Of a stretch of 64,000 nucleotides of DNA, positions 17,137 to 26,393 are shown piece after piece. Source of the DNA: Prosthecobacter sp. (GTDB taxonomy: Bacteria > Verrucomicrobiota > Verrucomicrobiia > Verrucomicrobiales > Verrucomicrobiaceae); contig JAFMIR010000006.1 in the NCBI GenBank assembly GCA_017853885.1, forward strand, positions 62,001 through 126,000. Reading direction: 5' to 3'. A program made the position numbers and the translations under genes. The notes beneath the pieces are model-generated. The model searched no databases. It worked only from the letters and a program-made list of their open reading frames with translations, and had not been told where the DNA came from. Positions within the stretch are counted from its first letter, which is position 1; every line of letters begins with the position of its first letter.

Positions 17137-19179
17137 ATGAAATGGCTCCTTCATGCACTGCTCATCGCGCTAGGTCTGCCTAACATGGTTTTTGCACAGC
17201 TCGGCACTGCGCTCGACATTCGCATGCTGCCTTATGAGCTCAGTTTGGAAAAGTTGCCGGTCGATCTAACCTGCGTCATCGGTTTCGTGGACAATGGTGG
17301 GACGGTATTTGTGCAAGATGGCACTGCGGGAACTCATCTGCACTTCAAACCTGCTCGCAAAGACCTGCGCGTCGGCGACCGCATCCGGGTGAAGGGAACG
17401 AGCATGGCAGGTTTTTATTTTCCCGGAGTCGATGTGCATGAACTTGAAATCATCGGCCACGAAGATCCACCCCAGCCCGTGCATGCCATCTATGACGACT
17501 TGGCCACCGGGCGATTTCATTATCAACGTGTGCTTGTCGAAGGGGTAGGACGCACGCTGACTGCGCTGGACGAGAATCGCTCACTCCTACGGCTGGCCAT
17601 GGGCAGTCGAGTCATCGAGGTGCGGGTTGATGCGCCATTGGAGCCGGCTCCGTCAATCATCGATGCGCGTTTGAGCATCACCGCCCTGGCTGCCGGTGGC
17701 ATCAACGATCGCCGCCAGCTGGTGCTCCCCGATCTTCGTGTTGCCGAATGGGATGATATCACGATTGTTCGAAGCGCGCCGGAGGGAGAAAAGCTACCCG
17801 TGACCTCAGCCGCCAATCTTTTACAGTTCGGAACAGCCGATGAGCCGCATCATCGCGTCCGTATCCGCGGCACAGTTTTGGCTGCGCTGAATGACGGACG
17901 CGTTTTTTTGCGGGATGCGACGCCACCTCCGCCCCCTCGCGATGCCAAGGCTGATGAACCACTCCAATCGCCATCCATCGCCATCCGTTTGATCAAACCT
18001 CAGGGTCTGGAAATCGGGCATTTTGCTGAAGTGCTCGGTTTTCCAATCATGCAGGGTTTTAGCGCCTCTCTAGCCGATGCTGTCGTCTTGAGCTCCGAAA
18101 AAAGTAACGATCCAAAAGCTTCACTTGTAACGCTTTTGGAGTTTCGAAACGGCTCTCGCGACTCTGACCTTGTGCATCTCGCCACGCCGGCCGTCTTGAA
18201 TGACTTCTTCCGCACCCCAGAGGGCTATGAGCTCCGTTTCACCTCCGAAGGCGTATCGATCCGTGCGTTTCTGCTAGAAAGAACTGCGCCGAGTCTCGAG
18301 ATCGGTTCCATCTGCTCCCTCACCGGTATCTGTCTAATCGAATCGAGCACAGACAAGGGCTTTCGTTCGCAGCCGGAACGTGCCTCGCTGCTCTTACGAA
18401 CCTCCCAAGATCTGCAGGTAATCAGCACCACCCCGTTTTGGACGGCGAAACGGCTCATTATCACCATCATCTTGCTCGGCAGCATCGTGCTGCTCACACT
18501 GATTTGGATCAGTTTGCAACGGCGGCAGATCTCCCGCTTGGAGCAAAAAGTGGCCCATCAGGCCACCCGCGAGGAACGCCAGCGCATCGCCCGCGAGTTC
18601 CACGATACTTTAGAGCAAGAACTCGCCGGTCTTTCCATCCGTCTGGATGCCGCCGCCACACGACCGCTCGACGAAAAGGCCCGCAAACTGCTCGAAACAT
18701 CACGCAGCTTGGTCTCACGCATTCAAAGCGAGGCCCGCAACCTCGTCTCCGACCTGCGCGAAATCGAGCAAGCCCCTCCCCTTCCCGCAGCTCTCCAGCA
18801 GCTTGGCTCCCGCATACCTGAGGGAATCCAGGTCATCCTCGATCTCAGTCCTATTGCCACCCTGCCACCACACATCACACATGACCTCCGTATGATTGCC
18901 CAGGAATCTATTACAAATGCCATCAAGCATTCCACGGCTTCCCAGATCACGCTTCATCTCTCCAGCACTCCATCGTTGCTGACGCTACGCGTTACTGATA
19001 ACGGACAAGGCTTTGACCCTCAAAAAACGAATGGGAAACCCGGCCACTTCGGCTGCATGGGCATTCGTGAGCGCGCCCGCAAAATCGGTGCTGAGGTCAC
19101 GTGGGATAGCGTGAACGGTCAAGGCACCTCGGTGCGCCTTTCACTGCCGCTAGTGAAAAAAAACACACGAAGCGCGTAG
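17137..19179 (+). CDS. Sensor histidine kinase, HisKA_3 (NarL-partner) type, orphan
   Basis: The 680-residue product has a signal peptide ('LLHALLIALGLPNMVFA'), a large periplasmic part (about 20-435) that reads as repeated OB-like beta domains ('VFVQDGTAGTHLHFKP', 'LRVGDRIRVKGTS'), one membrane segment (about 438-460), then the kinase core. The phospho-acceptor is His489 in 'RIAREFHDTLEQE'; the ATPase domain has an N box 'NAIKHS' (Asn594), G1 'DNGQGF' (Asp621) and G2 'GCMGIRERARKIGAEV'. Kinases of this type usually partner LuxR-type response regulators, but none is encoded nearby. The ligand of the periplasmic domain is unknown. Confidence 0.88.
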   Translation: MKWLLHALLIALGLPNMVFAQLGTALDIRMLPYELSLEKLPVDLTCVIGFVDNGGTVFVQDGTAGTHLHFKPARKDLRVGDRIRVKGTSMAGFYFPGVDVHELEIIGHEDPPQPVHAIYDDLATGRFHYQRVLVEGVGRTLTALDENRSLLRLAMGSRVIEVRVDAPLEPAPSIIDARLSITALAAGGINDRRQLVLPDLRVAEWDDITIVRSAPEGEKLPVTSAANLLQFGTADEPHHRVRIRGTVLAALNDGRVFLRDATPPPPPRDAKADEPLQSPSIAIRLIKPQGLEIGHFAEVLGFPIMQGFSASLADAVVLSSEKSNDPKASLVTLLEFRNGSRDSDLVHLATPAVLNDFFRTPEGYELRFTSEGVSIRAFLLERTAPSLEIGSICSLTGICLIESSTDKGFRSQPERASLLLRTSQDLQVISTTPFWTAKRLIITIILLGSIVLLTLIWISLQRRQISRLEQKVAHQATREERQRIAREFHDTLEQELAGLSIRLDAAATRPLDEKARKLLETSRSLVSRIQSEARNLVSDLREIEQAPPLPAALQQLGSRIPEGIQVILDLSPIATLPPHITHDLRMIAQESITNAIKHSTASQITLHLSSTPSLLTLRVTDNGQGFDPQKTNGKPGHFGCMGIRERARKIGAEVTWDSVNGQGTSVRLSLPLVKKNTRSA

Positions 19180-19217
19180 ACCGGAAAATTCCGCGCTATG
19201 CCCCGCGTTCTTAACCC

Positions 19218-20612
19218 ATGCTTTATTCTTCTAGACGCCAGTTCCTGCAAAACACCGCCTGCGGTTTTGGCAGCCTTGCCCTTTCAGCAATCGCCAATCC
19301 CCTAGCGCTGCGAAAGCCGCATCATCTGCCAAAGGCCAAGCGGGTGATCTTCTTGTTCATGCAGGGCGGAGTGAGCCATGTGGACTCCTATGACTACAAA
19401 CCACGTCTTTTCAAAGAAGATGGCAAAATCATCGAGGTGGCAGACTCACGTGCCGTGGCCAAGACTGGGAAAGGCGCCCTACAGCGAGTGATGAAGCCGC
19501 TGTGGGACTTTCAGCAGCAGGGTCAAAGCGGCCGCTGGTGCTCCAATCTCTTCCCCCACATCAACCGCCATGTGGATGACCTCTGCTTCCTCCACGGCAT
19601 GCACACGGAAGGAGTGGCGCACGGACCTGCGACTCTGTTTTTGCACACCGGCACCACGAGCGCGATTCGGCCCAGCATGGGTGCTTGGGTGATGTATGGT
19701 CTCGGAGCCGAAAATGAAAATTTGCCAGGCTTTGTAACCATCAGCCCTAGCCTTGGTAACGGCGGACCTCGCAATTACAGCAATGCTTTCCTGCCCGCCA
19801 TCTTCCAAGGCACAGCCGTCGGCCGAAGTGGACAACCCGCGAAAGAGTCTTCGATCAAAAACATCGTGAATTCGGTGTGGACACCCGAACAGCAGCGGAA
19901 GCAATTTGACCTACTCCACAGCCTGAACGCTGAACAGGCCGCGCATGCGACGCCCGAAGATACCGAGCTCGACGCCGTCATCCGCAGCTATGAGCTGGCT
20001 TGGAGGCTGCAAAACAATGCGCCAGACGCCATGGACATCTCTGACGAGTCCGAAGCGACCTTGAAGCTCTATGGCATCAATGAGAAATCGACAGACAATT
20101 ATGGACGCCAGTGCCTGATGGCTCGCCGCCTCGCAGAACGCGGCGTGCGTTACATACAGGTGAACTACGGTGATAACTCCAATAACCCCGCCTGGGACCA
20201 GCACTCGAATCTACCCAAACATGGTGACCATGCCGCCGCTGTGGATAAACCCGTGGCGGGCTTACTCACCGACCTCAAGCAGCGTGGCTTACTTGAAGAC
20301 ACCATCGTATGGTGGGGGGGAGAATTCGGCCGCACACCCTACGCTGAAAAAAACGGCACCGGACGTGATCACAATCCGCTCGGTTTCACCGTCTGGCTGG
20401 CCGGGGGCGGTTTCAGAGGTGGTCACGCCCACGGCGAAACAGATGACATTGGTCACATGGCTGTGAATGGCAAAGTTCACATGCATGACTTACACGCGAC
20501 CATTCTCCACCAGTTAGGACTCGATCATGAAAAGCTGACTTTCCGCCAGGGCGGTCGGGATTTCCGGCTCACGGATGTGCATGGCCATCTTGTAAAGGAA
20601 ATCATGACATGA
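19218..20612 (+). CDS. DUF1501 protein, Tat-exported
   Basis: The 464-residue product has an N-terminal 'SRRQFLQNTACGFGSLALS' twin-arginine signal, then the DUF1501 fold, an alkaline-phosphatase/sulfatase relative: 'VIFLFMQGGVSHVDSYDYKP', 'YIQVNYGDNSNNPAWDQH', 'VVWWGGEFGRTPYAEKNGT' style blocks, and a C-terminal 'LHATILHQLGLDHEKLTF'. In Planctomycetota and Verrucomicrobiota such genes usually sit beside DUF1549/DUF1553 proteins; here that partner is missing. The enzymatic activity is not established. It stands alone, 38 bases after the sensor kinase. Confidence 0.88.
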   Translation: MLYSSRRQFLQNTACGFGSLALSAIANPLALRKPHHLPKAKRVIFLFMQGGVSHVDSYDYKPRLFKEDGKIIEVADSRAVAKTGKGALQRVMKPLWDFQQQGQSGRWCSNLFPHINRHVDDLCFLHGMHTEGVAHGPATLFLHTGTTSAIRPSMGAWVMYGLGAENENLPGFVTISPSLGNGGPRNYSNAFLPAIFQGTAVGRSGQPAKESSIKNIVNSVWTPEQQRKQFDLLHSLNAEQAAHATPEDTELDAVIRSYELAWRLQNNAPDAMDISDESEATLKLYGINEKSTDNYGRQCLMARRLAERGVRYIQVNYGDNSNNPAWDQHSNLPKHGDHAAAVDKPVAGLLTDLKQRGLLEDTIVWWGGEFGRTPYAEKNGTGRDHNPLGFTVWLAGGGFRGGHAHGETDDIGHMAVNGKVHMHDLHATILHQLGLDHEKLTFRQGGRDFRLTDVHGHLVKEIMT

Positions 20613-20699
20613 TATTCCGATTTTATACGTAAAAGAAAAATCAGAATCGGTGATGTAAACGGATGCAAGCATTTTGCGTTAGTTTTATATACAAGGAGC

Positions 20700-21812
20700 A
20701 TGGTTCCTCCACCCAACGTGCGCAATTGGCGCATCCTGCATTCTGAAGCCTCGCAAGGTTGGGGCGGTCAGGAGCATCGTGTCATGGCCGAGCTGAAAGG
20801 CTTCTTGAGACGTGGACACAGCCTTTGGCTGATCGCTCATCCTGAGTCACAAATCCTCCTACGTGCCATCGAACTCGGTATCAACGTAGTCTCATGCCAA
20901 TTCGAGCGCCGACACCTACCGACGGATGCGCTCCGCTTGGCTTGGTGGCTCCGCCGCCAGCGCATCGATGTGGTCAACACCCACAGCTCCCGAGATGGTT
21001 GGCTGCTAGGCATCGCCGCGCGGCTGGCCCGAACGCCGCTGCTCATCCGCAGCCGCCATATCGATGTGAGCTACCGAGTCCCATCGGTCAGCAAGCATGC
21101 CTTCACGACCTTCGCCGATCATGTGCTCACCACGAGTGACAAGATCACCACGCACTTCAAACGCCTCTTTACGATCGCGAATGATCACATCACGACGCTC
21201 CCAACCGGCATTGATGTGTCCGTTTTTCATCCTGAGGGGCCCAAGGCTTGCCTGCCCGTGAAGCCTGGTAGACCTGTGGTAGGCATGGTCAGCGTCTTAA
21301 GGTCGTGGAAAGGCCACCGAATCTTCTTCGATGCCATCCGTATTCTCCGTGACGAGGGCCGTCAGATCCAGTTTGTCGTGGTGGGCGGGGGTGGAAACAC
21401 CGCCAACTTCGAACGCATGGCCAATGACCATGGCGTGGGTGCCGCAGTGGCCTTCATCGGCCATCGCGAGGATATTCCCGACGTACTGCGCGCCCTTGAT
21501 ATCCTTTGCATCCCCTCCACACGCCACGAGGGCGTGCCTCAGATCGGCCTGCAGGCTCTTGCCTGCGGAACGGCAGTCACCGGCAGCGACTGCGGCGGCA
21601 TTCCAGAGATCATTCGCGAAGGCGAGACAGGCCGCCTTTTTCCCATCGGCGATGCAGCGGCTCTTGCGAGGCGCATCGTGGAAACACTCGATCAGAAGGA
21701 TGACACAAACCGCATGCGCAGCGCAGGTCGCACCATGGTCGTTCAAGATTATAGCTCCGAGGTCATGCTCGACAAGTTGGAGGCAATTTACCGTCGCTAC
21801 CTACCCTTGTGA
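20700..21812 (+). CDS. Glycosyltransferase family 4 protein
   Basis: The 370-residue product has the GT-B architecture of GT4 retaining glycosyltransferases. The acceptor domain starts 'RILHSEASQGWGGQEHRV'; the donor domain has 'VVGMVSVLRSWKGHRIF' and the closing signature 'PSTRHEGVPQIGLQALACG', including the E-x7-E-like region. Such enzymes usually build lipopolysaccharide or exopolysaccharide; the substrate is unknown and no other polysaccharide gene is near. An AAGGAG sits only one base before the ATG, too close for normal use, but no better start is visible. Confidence 0.85.
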   Translation: MVPPPNVRNWRILHSEASQGWGGQEHRVMAELKGFLRRGHSLWLIAHPESQILLRAIELGINVVSCQFERRHLPTDALRLAWWLRRQRIDVVNTHSSRDGWLLGIAARLARTPLLIRSRHIDVSYRVPSVSKHAFTTFADHVLTTSDKITTHFKRLFTIANDHITTLPTGIDVSVFHPEGPKACLPVKPGRPVVGMVSVLRSWKGHRIFFDAIRILRDEGRQIQFVVVGGGGNTANFERMANDHGVGAAVAFIGHREDIPDVLRALDILCIPSTRHEGVPQIGLQALACGTAVTGSDCGGIPEIIREGETGRLFPIGDAAALARRIVETLDQKDDTNRMRSAGRTMVVQDYSSEVMLDKLEAIYRRYLPL

Positions 21813-21815
21813 GAG

Positions 21816-22613
21816 TCAAAGCAACGATACGATTTTCCGCTGACGTTTCTCAAAACGAACCGTCGAGGTGTATCCGACACTGCGCACGAGATCGAGCGCT
21901 TTGGCAAAATCTGCCCCCACATCGCCAGGCGTGTGAGCATCCGAATTGATGACGATGGGCACGCCGGCGGCAAAGGCCATCTCCAGCATTTCACGAGCTG
22001 GATAGATTTCACGCACGTCCTTGCGAAGGCCGGCGGTGCTTACTTCCAGGATGCCGCTGGTATCCACGAGAGCCTGAATGACCGGCTCATAGTAATGCCG
22101 CAGATCTCCCTCGGGCCGCAAACCAAAGCGCTTCGCCAAATCAGGATGCGCATGAAAATCGAACTGCCGCGTGCGGATCATCTGCTCGTAAAGCTTCCAA
22201 TACATGCTCCACATGTGCTCGATATCCGAAGCGGATTTCCAGCGGCTCACATGCTTCGGGTCATCCACGGCGATGCCATCATGGATGTAATGCACACTAC
22301 CGATTAGGTAATCCCAAGCCGCCATATCGGCAGTCTTGTCGATCCAGTTTTGATACCCTTCGATGTGATCACACTCGAGCGCGAGACGGATGGGGTAGCC
22401 CGGCATCGCCTCGCGTGCCTCTTGCACCAAATCCAGATAGCTAGGCAGGTCTGACAAAGGCATGCGCCAGTTGTCATAGTGCTCCGGCATCGGGTTGTGA
22501 TCGGACAATCCGATCTCCGCAAGGCCAATCTCACGCGCATGACGAGCGTAGTCGACCGGGTTTCCCTCGGCGTGCAGGCAGAGCGGCGTATGAGTATGGT
22601 AATCGGTGAGCAT
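21816..22613 (-). CDS. hisJ: PHP-family histidinol-phosphatase
   Basis: The 265-residue product begins with the PHP metal motif 'MLTDYHTHTPLCLHAEG' and has 'IGLSDHNPMPEHY', 'LALECDHIEGY', 'YLIGSVHYIHD' and 'INSDAHTPGDVG', which give the histidine and aspartate ligands of a trinuclear site. This is the HisJ/HisK type that dephosphorylates histidinol phosphate in histidine synthesis. ATGs at 22643 and 22673 would lengthen the N-terminus with poor sequence, so 22613 is preferred. hisB and hisH lie 12 kb away in the same window. Other PHP phosphoesterase substrates remain possible. Confidence 0.82.
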   Translation of the reverse strand: MLTDYHTHTPLCLHAEGNPVDYARHAREIGLAEIGLSDHNPMPEHYDNWRMPLSDLPSYLDLVQEAREAMPGYPIRLALECDHIEGYQNWIDKTADMAAWDYLIGSVHYIHDGIAVDDPKHVSRWKSASDIEHMWSMYWKLYEQMIRTRQFDFHAHPDLAKRFGLRPEGDLRHYYEPVIQALVDTSGILEVSTAGLRKDVREIYPAREMLEMAFAAGVPIVINSDAHTPGDVGADFAKALDLVRSVGYTSTVRFEKRQRKIVSLL

Positions 22614-22669
22614 GCGTTGGTCTTTTTCGCCTTGCGATGTCATCACGCAAGTGAGATCCACCCCCCTCG

Positions 22670-24805
22670 TCACTCCAAATCCATCATGAGGATCTGGAAA
22701 AGATCATGCCGCTTGTCCGTCCAAACGCGTGCATTGACCTTACTCTCCTTCTTCAGCTCATGCTCATCGGGAAGCACGTCTTCTGTTGCGGATAAAAAGG
22801 TTTCGTTGTTGGTAAAAAGGACATAGTCGGTGGAATCATGGTGACCACCGTCGCTTTCCGTGGTGATGCGGCGCGTCTTGTACCCCACCTCAGCAGCCGT
22901 TTTCACCATCAAAGGTGCCAATCGCAGATAGCTGTTCGTCACATGCACCGCGATGATGCCGTCCGGCTTCATGTGGCGCCTGTAGATCTCAAACGCTTCC
23001 CTTGTTAAAAGATGCACGGGAACTGAATCACCGCTGAAGGCATCCAGCAGCAGCAAATCGAACTGCTGCGACTCCTCACGTTCCAGCGCCAGCCTGGCAT
23101 CGCTGATCACAATCTCCAGCTTTGCGCCTCTTTTTTCCAGATCCGGCAGGTAGGTGAAGTATTTCTGGGCCACTGGAGGCACATCCGGATTGATGTCATA
23201 AAAGCGATACCTGTCCCCGCTGCGGGCATAGCAGGCGGCCGTACCTGCACCCATACCCACGATGCCCACTTGCACCGCGTCCGGCCGGCTCTTCAAACTG
23301 TCGAACGCCTTACCGATGCCGGTTTCATGGCCGTAGTAACTCGCCGGCTCTGCCCGATACTGTGGCGCGAAATTCTGCTGGCCGTGAATGATGCCACCAT
23401 TGCTCAACTCACGCGAATGACTGGCTGGGTCATCGGGATTCCATTCCGTCACGGCGAGCGTGCCATAGAAGTTACGCAGCATGACGATCTTACCTTCAGT
23501 GGACTTCCAGCCCAACTGACTCATCAAATGTGCGCCCGCAGTTCCAACAAGACCCACCATAGCAACCAAGGCACTTTTGGCTGCGCGCGATTTGACGCGC
23601 CAGGACAGCAAAAGCAGCACTGCGCAAGCCAGCAGGAACACTGCAATCAAAATGCCTGGCCATTCCGAATGCCTTTTGAAAAGCCTCGGAGCCAGCAGGC
23701 TGACGAATAAACCTCCTAGCGCGCCACCGCCGGACATGTGCAGGTAAAAACTCGTCAAATGCTTTGGGCTAGGTTTCAACCGTGTAAGTTCGCCATGACA
23801 AATCATGCAGGCTAAAAACATCGCACCAAAAGCCCAGCCGAGCTGAAACAGGTAGTTCGGCATTAAATCAAGTTCATCCGGCCACCAAGACTCGATGGAC
23901 AACTGTTCCCATGTGCAAGTCACAAACAAAACCACCAGCGCCGGTACCGCCCAGAGCGCAGGAAAACGTGCATACCAACGCTCATGTTCAAAGCAGATGA
24001 TGAAGGTAACCAGATACAGGCTCAGCGGCACCACCCACATGAACGGAATGACCGCCACATCTTGGCATACGTGATTCGTTGCCGCCAGCAGCACCACACT
24101 AGCCATCGCTGGCAGGACCATCCACAGAAGCCGTGACGATAAGCCTGGATGATCGTCCGCAGTGGACTTGATCGATGGATGCACCTGCTGATCCCTACCA
24201 CCACGTTCAAAATCCATCCACAACGCCAACAGACAAAGCAAGATGCCAAAAACAAACAGGCCTGACCACGCCTTCGATAGCCAAACCACATCCCACCGCG
24301 GTTCAAAGAAGAACGGAAACGAAAGCAGCGCCACCAGCGAGCCAATGTTAGAGAGTGCGTAGAGCCGCCACGGATTCGCACCCTCCGCACTCCGCGTGAA
24401 CCACACCTGAACAAGAGGGCTAGTGCTAGAAAGCACGAAGTAAGGCAAGCCCACTGTCATCATGAGCAGCATCAAAATGCGCGCCCTAGGTTCATCGGAG
24501 CCGATGGGCTTCCATGATTCCTCCGGGGTAATCGGAAGAAGCACCAAAGAGGCCAATAGAAGGCTCGCGTGCAGCACCGCTTGCGCTTTTCGCGGCAGCT
24601 TTCCGAGCAAATGTGCATAAGCATAGCCTAGAAACAGGACGATCTGGAAAAACAGCATGCAAGTCGTCCACACGCTAGGGCTACCACCAAACCAAGGCAG
24701 GATGAACTTGCTGATCACGGGCTGAACTTGAAAGAGCAGGAAAGAGCTTGTCAGGGTCAGTAGGCTCAAAACCAGTGGGTACAAAGATAGAGGAAATCGG
24801 ATCAT
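22670..24805 (-). CDS. Fused multi-pass membrane protein and spermidine-synthase-like domain
   Basis: The 711-residue product has an N-terminal membrane half (about residues 1-430, roughly a dozen hydrophobic segments, starting 'LYPLVLSLLTLTSSFLLFQV') and a C-terminal Rossmann methyltransferase-like domain of the spermidine synthase family. The SAM/dcSAM loop is 'VGIVGMGAGTAACYA' (about residues 508-522), followed by 'LLLLDAFSGDSVPVHLL'. Such fusions are frequent in Verrucomicrobiota and other phyla, but their polyamine or other product is unproven. It ends 57 bases before the PHP phosphatase start and may form a unit with it. Confidence 0.85.
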   Translation of the reverse strand: MIRFPLSLYPLVLSLLTLTSSFLLFQVQPVISKFILPWFGGSPSVWTTCMLFFQIVLFLGYAYAHLLGKLPRKAQAVLHASLLLASLVLLPITPEESWKPIGSDEPRARILMLLMMTVGLPYFVLSSTSPLVQVWFTRSAEGANPWRLYALSNIGSLVALLSFPFFFEPRWDVVWLSKAWSGLFVFGILLCLLALWMDFERGGRDQQVHPSIKSTADDHPGLSSRLLWMVLPAMASVVLLAATNHVCQDVAVIPFMWVVPLSLYLVTFIICFEHERWYARFPALWAVPALVVLFVTCTWEQLSIESWWPDELDLMPNYLFQLGWAFGAMFLACMICHGELTRLKPSPKHLTSFYLHMSGGGALGGLFVSLLAPRLFKRHSEWPGILIAVFLLACAVLLLLSWRVKSRAAKSALVAMVGLVGTAGAHLMSQLGWKSTEGKIVMLRNFYGTLAVTEWNPDDPASHSRELSNGGIIHGQQNFAPQYRAEPASYYGHETGIGKAFDSLKSRPDAVQVGIVGMGAGTAACYARSGDRYRFYDINPDVPPVAQKYFTYLPDLEKRGAKLEIVISDARLALEREESQQFDLLLLDAFSGDSVPVHLLTREAFEIYRRHMKPDGIIAVHVTNSYLRLAPLMVKTAAEVGYKTRRITTESDGGHHDSTDYVLFTNNETFLSATEDVLPDEHELKKESKVNARVWTDKRHDLFQILMMDLE

Positions 24806-24937
24806 GTAAACGAAGGGCAGGCTGTCACATCACCTGCGTCCTGGGAAGGGAGAAATGCAGCTTCAACGAGTGCGAGCACTCTCGTGTCATTCACCTTGCC
24901 CAAAGCCTCAATCTGCTCACTTCTCACCTTTCCAATC

Positions 24938-26365
24938 ATGTTCTCCACTCTCACTGAAAAACTCGAACTTGCCTTCAAGAAGCTTCGCGGTCAGGCCAAG
25001 ATCAGCGAATCCAACGTCGCTGACGCAATGGAGGACATCCGTATAGCCCTGCTAGAGGCTGATGTTGATTTCAAGGTCGCCAAAGACCTCGTCACCACCG
25101 TGAAGACGCAGGCGATCGGTTCCGAGGTGCTGCGCAGTGTGTCACCCGGACAACAGATCGTGAAAATCTTCCATGATGAACTCGTGAAGATCCTCGGACA
25201 GGCCTCGCCACTCAGCCTCGACCCACCGCAGCGCATCCTGATGACCGGCCTCAATGGCGCCGGCAAGACAACCACCTCCGCTAAGCTAGCCAACTGGCTC
25301 AAGAAACAAGGCAAGCGACCGCTGCTGCTAGCGCTGGATTTGTATCGTCCCGCTGCCATCCAGCAGCTACAAGTGCTAGGGCAACAGATCGGCGTGCCGG
25401 TTTTTGCGCCCGCCGTCGAAGAAACCGATCCTGTAAGGGCCTCGCGCTCCGCTTTGGAGTGGCTAAAGGCCCAAGGCTCCGGCGTGGCCATCTTTGATAC
25501 CGCCGGTCGTCAGGACCTCGATGAAGAACTGCTCGCTGAACTGAAAAAAGTCCGCGAGATCGTGCAGCCGAGCGAAACACTGCTGGTGGCCGATGCAGCC
25601 ACCGGGCAGCAGGCTGTCAGTGTCGCGCAGAAATTCAACGAAGCCGTTGGCATCACAGGCCTGATCATGACCAAGTTGGATGGCGATGCCCGCGGCGGTG
25701 CTCTGCTATCCATGCGCCAAGTTAGCGGACGCCCTGTAAAGTTCCTCGGTGTAGGCGAAAAGATCGAGCAACTCGAAGTCTTCCACCCCGACCGCATGGC
25801 CCAGCGCATCCTTGACATGGGTGATGTCGTCAGCCTCGTCGAAAAAGCAGCAGAGGAGATCGACGAGAAGGAAGCCATGAAAATGGCTGAGCGAATGCAG
25901 AGTAACAAATTCGACCTCAACGACATGCTCACACAGATGCGCATGATGAAGAAGCTCACCTCGGGTGGTGGCATCGGCGGCCTGCTCGGCATGCTGCCCG
26001 GCATGAGCAAGATGAAGGACATGGTGAATAGCGAAGACGCTGAGCGGAAGATGAAACACACTGAAGCCCTCATCCTCTCCATGACGCCCAAAGAGCGCTC
26101 TCGGCCGGAAATCATCAATGGCCAGCGCCGTAAACGCATCTGCCAAGGAGCTGGACGTCCCGTCATGGAGATGAACCAACTGCTGAAGCAGTTTGATATG
26201 ATGAAGAAAATGATGAAAAACCAGGGTGCAATGATGCAAATGGCCAGCGCCATGATGGGTGGCGCAGGAGGTGGCGTGGGAGGCCTTGGAGGGTTGCTAG
26301 GCGGCCTCGGAGGTAGTGGTAAGATGCCCAAGCTGCCGCCCGGAATGAAGTTCCCGAAGTTTTAA
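24938..26365 (+). CDS. ffh: Signal recognition particle protein
   Basis: The 475-residue Ffh binds signal sequences and 4.5S RNA and targets ribosomes to the membrane through FtsY. The N domain opens 'MFSTLTEKLELAFKKLRG'; the GTPase domain has 'GLNGAGKTTTSAKLA' (from residue 104), 'DTAGRQDLDEE' (from 187) and 'TKLDGDARGGA' (from 245). The methionine-rich M domain includes 'IINGQRRKRICQGAGRPV' and 'LLKQFDMMKKMMKNQ', then a glycine/methionine tail. The ATG at 24938 fits the family; upstream open codons do not. The SRP RNA gene is not in the window. Confidence 0.97.
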   Translation: MFSTLTEKLELAFKKLRGQAKISESNVADAMEDIRIALLEADVDFKVAKDLVTTVKTQAIGSEVLRSVSPGQQIVKIFHDELVKILGQASPLSLDPPQRILMTGLNGAGKTTTSAKLANWLKKQGKRPLLLALDLYRPAAIQQLQVLGQQIGVPVFAPAVEETDPVRASRSALEWLKAQGSGVAIFDTAGRQDLDEELLAELKKVREIVQPSETLLVADAATGQQAVSVAQKFNEAVGITGLIMTKLDGDARGGALLSMRQVSGRPVKFLGVGEKIEQLEVFHPDRMAQRILDMGDVVSLVEKAAEEIDEKEAMKMAERMQSNKFDLNDMLTQMRMMKKLTSGGGIGGLLGMLPGMSKMKDMVNSEDAERKMKHTEALILSMTPKERSRPEIINGQRRKRICQGAGRPVMEMNQLLKQFDMMKKMMKNQGAMMQMASAMMGGAGGGVGGLGGLLGGLGGSGKMPKLPPGMKFPKF

Positions 26366-26393
26366 TCATCCTTTCATTAACCTCCTGCTTCTT

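Noticed and set aside
20617..20650. Inverted repeat CCGATT ... AATCGG after the first DUF1501 gene
   Set aside because: The 6-bp stem encloses 22 bases and has no T run, so neither terminator nor operator can be argued.
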